NCBI GenBank assembly: GCA_947464515.1
Contig: CANHXF010000036.1
Coordinates: forward strand, 1 to 10,459
Source of the DNA: Flavobacteriales bacterium
Lineage (GTDB): Bacteria; Bacteroidota; Bacteroidia; NS11-12g; UBA955
Length of the DNA: 10,459 nucleotides
Direction: 5' to 3'
Part shown: positions 6,159-10,459 of the stretch, piece after piece
How positions within the stretch are numbered: the first letter of the stretch is position 1
How the letters are laid out: every line of letters starts with the position of its first letter
The notes under the pieces: generated by a model
Database searches by the model: none
What the model was told of the DNA's origin: nothing
Seen by the model: the letters and a program-made list of their open reading frames with translations, nothing else
Program-made: the position numbers and the translations under genes

Positions 6159-6770
6159 TTAGAATTTGTATTGCAAGGCTAATGTTCTTGACGGGGAAGG
6201 GCTAATGCGCAGGCCAATGTTCTCGTTGATGTTGAACTTGAAAAAATGGGCGTCCACCGTGGCGTCGATTACTTGAAATATATAAACCCCTGCAAGACAT
6301 AAAATGGCAATGTCGCGCCGACTTCGCTGCTGGTCTCTATCGGCAATAAGTTGTGCGCTTGGGGTTTTGCCCGCCCCGAAAATGCCAGAGATACTATCGT
6401 TCAGCACCCTCATCTCACCGCGAAAATGACCGATAGCCCAAACACTCGCACCCAATCCGGCATACACAAACGGTACTTTCCAATATTTCTGATTGTAAAT
6501 CTGCCCGCTGCCCGGTAAGGCAATGGCCATGATGGTTGCTTTTTTCGGCGAATGAGACCTCTTGACTTGTGTGTCGGCCACCAAATGGGATTGATATGGA
6601 CTGCCTGATGCGACCGCGCAGGAATGGCTCGAAAAAACCGGAGTTGAAATATCGTTCAAATCAATTGGCTGATAAGCAAATTGAGACATCGCAAAATTCG
6701 GAAGCAGACACATCAAGAAGGCCAGCATTAGCCCAATAAAATGGTGTTTTGAAAATGGCCCGCCTCTCAT
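6159..6770 (-). CDS. DUF5683 domain membrane protein
   Basis: Encodes 203 residues. A signal peptide or anchor covers residues about 9-29 (HHFIGLMLAFLMCLLPNFAMS). After a variable linker comes the DUF5683 core, starting with SPKKATIMAIALPGSGQIYNQKYWKVPFVYAGLGA in two parts around residues 73-108, then a helix near IAILCLAGVYIFQVIDATVDAHF and a C-terminal strand SPSPSRTLALQYKF. The ALPGxGQIYN and VDAHF motifs are diagnostic for the family. Function is unknown. In many Bacteroidota this gene directly follows parB, as it does here (8 nt after the parB stop). That synteny, known to me from memory, is the best clue to its role but does not prove one. The ATG at 6770 is preferred because it leaves a complete signal sequence. 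Confidence 0.85.
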   Translation of the reverse strand: MRGGPFSKHHFIGLMLAFLMCLLPNFAMSQFAYQPIDLNDISTPVFSSHSCAVASGSPYQSHLVADTQVKRSHSPKKATIMAIALPGSGQIYNQKYWKVPFVYAGLGASVWAIGHFRGEMRVLNDSISGIFGAGKTPSAQLIADRDQQRSRRDIAILCLAGVYIFQVIDATVDAHFFKFNINENIGLRISPSPSRTLALQYKF

Positions 6771-6778
6771 CGGTTTTA

Positions 6779-7666
6779 TTAGGATTGTATGAGTCCCAAA
6801 ATACGATTTAAATCGTCTTTACTCTTGTAGGAAATGATGATTTTGCCTTTGCCACGACCTGCTGTCTTAAGGTGAACGGCAGCCCTGAGTTTTTCATAAA
6901 AGGCGGCAGTAATTCTATCAATTTCTGGATCCCAATCGGTGCCTCCCATGGAAACATTGATGGAATTGCCATTCTTTTTTGCTTTCACGAGGCCTTCAAC
7001 ATCCCTAACACTTAGATTGTTTGTGATGATTTGCTGGTAAAGCTCCATTTGATCCACCGCATCGTCCATATTGATCATGGCTCTGGCATGGCCCATCGAA
7101 ACCAGACCTTGTTTGATGCCCAATTGAATGGATTCGGGAAGCTTAAGCAATCTGAGGTAATTGTTGACAGTGGTTCTGTCTTTTCCAACGCGCTCGCCCA
7201 ATTCTTCTTGCTTTAGGTTGCATTCTTCGAGCAATCGCTTATAACTCATCGCGACTTCAATTGCGTTAAGGTCACTGCGTTGGATGTTTTCGATCAATGC
7301 CATTTCTAGCATTTCTTGATCGTTGGCAACCCTCACATACGCCGGGATTTGCGTCATTCCGGCAAGAACACTTGCCCTCGTTCTGCGTTCGCCAGAAATC
7401 AGTTGGTAGCGATCAAAGCCCATTTTCCTGACGGTGATGGGTTGAATTACGCCGTGAACTTTTATACTTTCTGATAGTTCCGCTAGTTGTTCAGGGTTGA
7501 ATTCGGTGCGGGGTTGAAAGGGGTTCGCTTCAACATTAGAAATCGGAATGAGGGACACAGAACCTGCCAAAGCACTTCCACCACCGCTGGTGATGTCGGT
7601 GTCTGCGTTTTCTAAAAGGGCGCTCAAACCACGACCCAAGCCTGCTTTTTTCTTTATAGTGTTCAT
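6779..7666 (-). CDS. parB: Chromosome partitioning protein ParB (Spo0J-like)
   Basis: Encodes 295 residues, the usual length for chromosomal ParB. The N-terminus has the KKxGLGRGLSALL motif (residues 9-18) that contacts ParA. The CTPase/clamp domain includes NPFQPR (48-53), GERRTR (92-97, the arginine-rich CTP-binding motif) and ENIQR (126-130). A helix-turn-helix for parS recognition lies at about 152-172 (KQEELGERVGKDRTTVNNYL). The C-terminal part after about 230 is the dimerization region. ParB loads on parS sites, spreads as a CTP-dependent sliding clamp and is moved by ParA. The start codon overlaps the parA stop (ATGA), implying translational coupling. All key motifs are intact. Confidence 0.96.
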   Translation of the reverse strand: MNTIKKKAGLGRGLSALLENADTDITSGGGSALAGSVSLIPISNVEANPFQPRTEFNPEQLAELSESIKVHGVIQPITVRKMGFDRYQLISGERRTRASVLAGMTQIPAYVRVANDQEMLEMALIENIQRSDLNAIEVAMSYKRLLEECNLKQEELGERVGKDRTTVNNYLRLLKLPESIQLGIKQGLVSMGHARAMINMDDAVDQMELYQQIITNNLSVRDVEGLVKAKKNGNSINVSMGGTDWDPEIDRITAAFYEKLRAAVHLKTAGRGKGKIIISYKSKDDLNRILGLIQS

Positions 7667-8454
7667 GCCAATTCCGCTTCTGCTTTGATGTGACCGTTTT
7701 TGATTAATACTTCTTTGGCCAAGTTTAAATAGTTGATAGATCCTCTGCTATCCGCATCATGGTGAATCACAGGGACGCCAAAGCTTGGCGCTTCTCCCAA
7801 CTTCGTGGTTCTTTGTATGATGCAATCAAATACGATGTCTTGGAAATGCGTTTTCACATCTTCCACCACTTGGTTACAAAGACGCAAACGACCATCGTAC
7901 ATCGTTAATAATATCCCTTCGATTTCAAGGTGTTTGTTCAAATGATTCTGAACGATTTTAATCGTATTCAATAGTTTACCCAATCCCTCCAACGCAAAAT
8001 ACTCGCACTGAACAGGAATGATTACGCTATTAGCCGCACACAGCGCGTTTGTGGTGATTAATCCCAAGGAAGGTGAGCAATCGACAATGATAAAGTCGTA
8101 GTTGCCTTGGATCGACTTTAACACCCCTTGCATGATGCGTTCACGATTTGGCATGTCTAGCAACTCGATTTCAGCACCAACGAGGTCGATGTTGGAAGGC
8201 AATAAGTCCAAAAATGGGGTATTGGTGGCCAGGATGACATCCTGCGGGTGGATTTCCTGTACCAAACACTCATACAAACCCAAGCGAATGTTCTTGGGGT
8301 CAAAGCCTACACCAGAGGAAGAGTTTGCTTGGGGATCGGCATCAACCAGCAACGTTTTGTACTCTAGGACAGCTAAGCTAGCCGCTAGATTGATTGCGGT
8401 GGTGGTTTTTCCAACCCCTCCTTTTTGGTTTGCGATGGCGATGATTTTTCCCAT
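7663..8454 (-). CDS. parA: Chromosome partitioning ATPase ParA (Soj-like)
   Basis: Encodes 263 residues, typical of chromosomal ParA/Soj without an N-terminal DNA-binding extension. The deviant Walker A motif KGGVGKTT spans residues 11-18, with the signature lysine at 11 and the P-loop lysine at 16. LLVDADPQAN (35-44) is the A' motif, and FIIVDCSP with Asp125 is the Walker B motif. The ATP-bound dimer binds DNA non-specifically, and ParB stimulates hydrolysis to pull origins apart. It is the first gene of a minus-strand operon with parB (4-nt overlap), the DUF5683 gene and the TPR gene. The ATG at 8454 gives the expected MGKIIAIANQKGG start. Confidence 0.96.
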   Translation of the reverse strand: MGKIIAIANQKGGVGKTTTAINLAASLAVLEYKTLLVDADPQANSSSGVGFDPKNIRLGLYECLVQEIHPQDVILATNTPFLDLLPSNIDLVGAEIELLDMPNRERIMQGVLKSIQGNYDFIIVDCSPSLGLITTNALCAANSVIIPVQCEYFALEGLGKLLNTIKIVQNHLNKHLEIEGILLTMYDGRLRLCNQVVEDVKTHFQDIVFDCIIQRTTKLGEAPSFGVPVIHHDADSRGSINYLNLAKEVLIKNGHIKAEAELA

Positions 8455-8488
8455 TGTATGTTGTTTTACGTTGTGTGTTCTAAATTGT

Positions 8489-8517
8489 CAATGATATGTT
8501 AATTCAAATTCCGCCAA
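8489..8517 (-). promoter_or_regulatory. Candidate promoter of the parA operon
   Basis: On the minus strand TTG (8515-8517) is followed after 18 nt by TATCATTG (8489-8496), one base from the TAnnTTTG consensus. It would leave a leader of roughly 30 nt before the parA ATG. The spacing is slightly short and there is one mismatch, so this is tentative. Confidence 0.35.
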
Positions 8518-8544
8518 GCCTCGCACATTCATTTGGGTAATCCA

Positions 8545-8552
8545 TACATTTG
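8545..8552 (+). promoter_or_regulatory. Candidate -7 element of the substrate-binding protein gene
   Basis: TACATTTG matches TAnnTTTG exactly on the plus strand. No TTG stands 19-21 nt upstream, so only half of the promoter is convincing. If used, transcription would start around 8558, ruling out the in-frame TTG at 8550 as a start codon. Confidence 0.4.
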
Positions 8553-8573
8553 CTGAGACGATTGCAACAACCT

Positions 8574-10271
8574 ATGTTTGGAATAAAAGACCCTCTTGCG
8601 TTTTTGACGGACAACAAATTTATCTCCAAGCGAGGTGAATTTCGTTCGATGGGTCTTTGCCTTTTATTCACAGTTTTGGGAATTCTTGGTTGTAAAAATG
8701 TTGATAAAAAATCTCCTTCTATGGTGTTTCATTACAATGAAGATGAATCCGTCACCACCTTGGATCCCGCATTTGTAAAATCGCAGTCGGAAATTTGGAT
8801 TGTTTCTCAGATTTTCAATGGTCTCGTCGACCTAAACCCCCAATTACAGGTCGTTCCAGCGCTTTCGGATCATTGGGAAATTTCGGAGGATAAAAAAATA
8901 TACACTTTTCATTTGCGCCGCGATGCGCAGTTTTGTTTTCCGGATCTTGGTGGAAAAGTTACCCATCGAAGGGTCAATTCGCGCGATGTTGCCTTCAGTT
9001 TGTCGCGCATCGCCGATCCTAAATCCGCATCCCCCGGGGCTTGGATTTTTGCCGATAAAATCGATAGTAATTTGAGTCAAGTATTTGTTCCTTTGAACGA
9101 TACGATTTTCCAAATTCACTTGCTTAGACCAGTTGCATCGCTATTGAACTTGTTGGCGACCAATTATGGATTTATCGTACCGTTGGAATATAAAAACACT
9201 GAAAAGTCGGTTTTGGCCAGAAATCCCATCGGAACGGGTCCATTTTATTTGAAAAGATGGGAGGAGCAAATCAAATTGGTGCTTCGCAAAAACGATGTCT
9301 ACCACGAGAAGGACAGCGCTGGAGTTTCGTTACCATATTTAGATGCCATCAATGTTTCGTTTGTTAAGAATAAGCAGACGGCGTTTATGCAGTTTTTGGC
9401 AGGGTCGTATGATTTTTTCAATGGATTAGAATCTTCGTTTAAGGATGAATTGCTCACGGCCGATGCGCAGTTGAAACCCAAATACAATCAGCGATTAAAG
9501 ACATTGATTACACCTTTTTTGAATACCGAGTATATTGGATGCTATTTGGGCGATCAACCGGGACAGGTCAATTATTTGCAGGATGTCCACCTCAGAAGAG
9601 CGCTGGAGTTGTCGGTCGATAAAAAAGCCATCGTTCGCTTCTTTCGCAACGGCCTGGGAACGCCCGGGGAATTTGGGTTTGTCCCGCCGCAATTGAATCC
9701 CAATCAGAAATCAGAACTTACAGATTCAAATACTCATAGCATGCAGGACGCCAAAGCCGAATTTGCGTTAAGCAATTATGCCAAAATGAAGTTGAAGCCT
9801 GTGATTACGCTGTCAACCACCGCGGATTATTTGGATATGATGGTCTATTTGCAGGAGGCTTGGAGTAGGATTGGCATCAATATTAAAGTGGATATTCAAA
9901 CGGGCGGTATGTTACGTCAATTGCGAAACGAGGGCAAGTTGATGCTGTTTCGCGGTTCTTGGATTGCGGATTATCCCGATGCGGAGAACTATTTGGCCTG
10001 TTTTTATCAGAAATTTTTATCGCCGAATGGGCCCAACTACACGCATTTCGTAGATGCTGATTTTGATGCGCTATACGAGGCGATTGAATCGGGTGGGAGT
10101 AAGGATCGCTTAGACGACATTTTTCGCGCAAACCTTCGGTTGATGAGTCAAGTTCCGGTGATTCCGTTGTATTACGACAAGAGTATTCGATTGATGCATC
10201 CGTGGGTGAAAGGGTTAGGTAATGACGTGACGAATCGATTGCCGTTAAAGCGGGTGAAAATCGAGAAGTAA
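8574..10271 (+). CDS. ABC transporter substrate-binding lipoprotein, peptide type (SBP_bac_5)
   Basis: From the ATG at 8574 the protein has 565 residues. A hydrophobic stretch MGLCLLFTVLGILGC (residues 26-40) ends in a lipobox-like ILGC, so it is probably a lipoprotein anchored at Cys40. The body follows the family 5 solute-binding pattern: YNEDESVTTLDPAF, QIFNGLVDLNPQLQVVPALSDHWEIS, YTFHLRRDAQF, NPIGTGPFYLKRW, LRRALELSVDKKAIV and SWIADYPDAENYL. Members bind oligopeptides, nickel or other small solutes for an ABC importer. No permease or ATPase of the Dpp/Opp type lies in the window, so the ligand is unknown. The start is uncertain. ATG 8574 fits the -7 element but gives a long N-region before the hydrophobic core. 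ATG 8649 has GAGGTGA (8632-8638) 10 nt upstream and starts right at the hydrophobic stretch, but leaves no positive charge. Confidence 0.88.
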   Translation: MFGIKDPLAFLTDNKFISKRGEFRSMGLCLLFTVLGILGCKNVDKKSPSMVFHYNEDESVTTLDPAFVKSQSEIWIVSQIFNGLVDLNPQLQVVPALSDHWEISEDKKIYTFHLRRDAQFCFPDLGGKVTHRRVNSRDVAFSLSRIADPKSASPGAWIFADKIDSNLSQVFVPLNDTIFQIHLLRPVASLLNLLATNYGFIVPLEYKNTEKSVLARNPIGTGPFYLKRWEEQIKLVLRKNDVYHEKDSAGVSLPYLDAINVSFVKNKQTAFMQFLAGSYDFFNGLESSFKDELLTADAQLKPKYNQRLKTLITPFLNTEYIGCYLGDQPGQVNYLQDVHLRRALELSVDKKAIVRFFRNGLGTPGEFGFVPPQLNPNQKSELTDSNTHSMQDAKAEFALSNYAKMKLKPVITLSTTADYLDMMVYLQEAWSRIGINIKVDIQTGGMLRQLRNEGKLMLFRGSWIADYPDAENYLACFYQKFLSPNGPNYTHFVDADFDALYEAIESGGSKDRLDDIFRANLRLMSQVPVIPLYYDKSIRLMHPWVKGLGNDVTNRLPLKRVKIEK

Positions 10272-10279
10272 TTTCTTTG

Positions 10280-10319
10280 GTGGGGCTGATTAGGTAGCTT
10301 GATAAGTGGGGCTGATTAG
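10280..10319. repeat. 14-bp perfect direct repeat in a convergent intergenic gap
   Basis: GTGGGGCTGATTAG occurs at 10280-10293 and again at 10306-10319, with a 12-nt spacer, between the stop codons of the substrate-binding protein and the ABC ATPase. I see no hairpin terminator or coding sequence in this 56-nt gap. Confidence 0.85.
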
Positions 10320-10327
10320 ACCCTTCC

Positions 10328-10459
10328 TTAAAAGCTTGCTTTCACGAACGCATCCAATTCGGGATTGGATTTTTGCGCTTCAGACAATTCTTCTTTGCTG
10401 CCTTCCCACCATTTCTGGCCTTGATGCATGAATACAATGTGTTCACCGATGTCTTTCAC
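10328..10459 (-). CDS. ABC transporter ATP-binding protein, C-terminal end (probable MlaF type), partial
   Basis: The minus strand encodes 43 residues plus a TAA stop at 10328-10330, and the open frame runs off the right edge. The segment reads DIGEHIVFMHQGQKWWEGS followed by KEELSEAQKSNPELDAFVKASF. The pattern of a beta-strand (IVFMHQG), a short turn, G-x-x-E-E-L and a terminal NPELDxFV matches the end of ABC ATPases, where the D-x-I/V-x-x-h-x-x-G segment follows the H-loop. The KWWEG and NPELxxFVxAS features resemble, from memory, the Bacteroidota ATPases of MlaFEDB-like phospholipid transport systems. The Walker motifs lie outside the window, so the subfamily is not proven. The gene converges on the substrate-binding protein gene, so they are not an operon. 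Confidence 0.7.
   Translation of the reverse strand: MKDIGEHIVFMHQGQKWWEGSKEELSEAQKSNPELDAFVKASF

Noticed and set aside
7772..7786. Short palindrome CGCCAA-AGC-TTGGCG inside parA
   Set aside because: A 6-bp stem over a natural HindIII-like core is common by chance, and the residues it encodes fit the ParA family.
8102..8494. Plus-strand open frame antisense to parA
   Set aside because: ParA motifs on the other strand are intact and decisive, and the antisense product shows nothing recognizable.

Overview
The window looks like a chromosomal segment from a member of the Bacteroidota. Four things point there. A large secreted protein ends in the gliding-motility/type IX secretion (T9SS) C-terminal sorting domain. 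A Bacteroidota-type promoter (TTG, 20 nt, TAnnTTTG) stands in front of a tRNA. A DUF5683 gene sits directly behind parAB. Most starts lack a strong Shine-Dalgarno sequence and have A-rich leaders. I cannot place it below phylum level.

Layout. The left edge (1-20, minus) is the 5' end of a tRNA with its promoter at 31-61. Next comes a minus-strand family 9 glycosyltransferase with cysteine-rich ends (84-1157). Divergent from it is a 1210-residue secreted protein (1247-4879, plus) with a signal peptide, a THLVGG-type N-terminal domain, several PKD-like/Ig-like repeats, two FN3-like domains and a T9SS sorting domain. A Bax inhibitor-1/YccA-type seven-helix membrane protein follows (5052-5816, plus). 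Its stop codon lies 6 nt from that of a convergent minus-strand operon running parA (8454-7663), parB (7666-6779), a DUF5683 membrane protein (6770-6159) and a small TPR protein (6143-5823). Divergent from parA is a peptide/opine-type ABC transporter substrate-binding lipoprotein (8574-10271, plus). The right edge (10328-10459, minus) is the 3' end of an ABC transporter ATPase, probably of the MlaF type.

How the genes relate. ParA and ParB form a chromosome segregation system, and the DUF5683 and TPR genes appear co-transcribed with it. The glycosyltransferase, the T9SS cargo, the solute-binding lipoprotein and the MlaF-like ATPase all concern the envelope or cell surface but show no operon link to one another. 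No mobile element, CRISPR array or defence system is visible, and I do not see a convincing new multi-gene system. The most unusual signals are structural: a near-perfect 21-bp inverted repeat inside the TPR coding sequence, two GC-rich palindromes with shared ends inside the T9SS gene, and a 14-bp direct repeat between the last two convergent genes.
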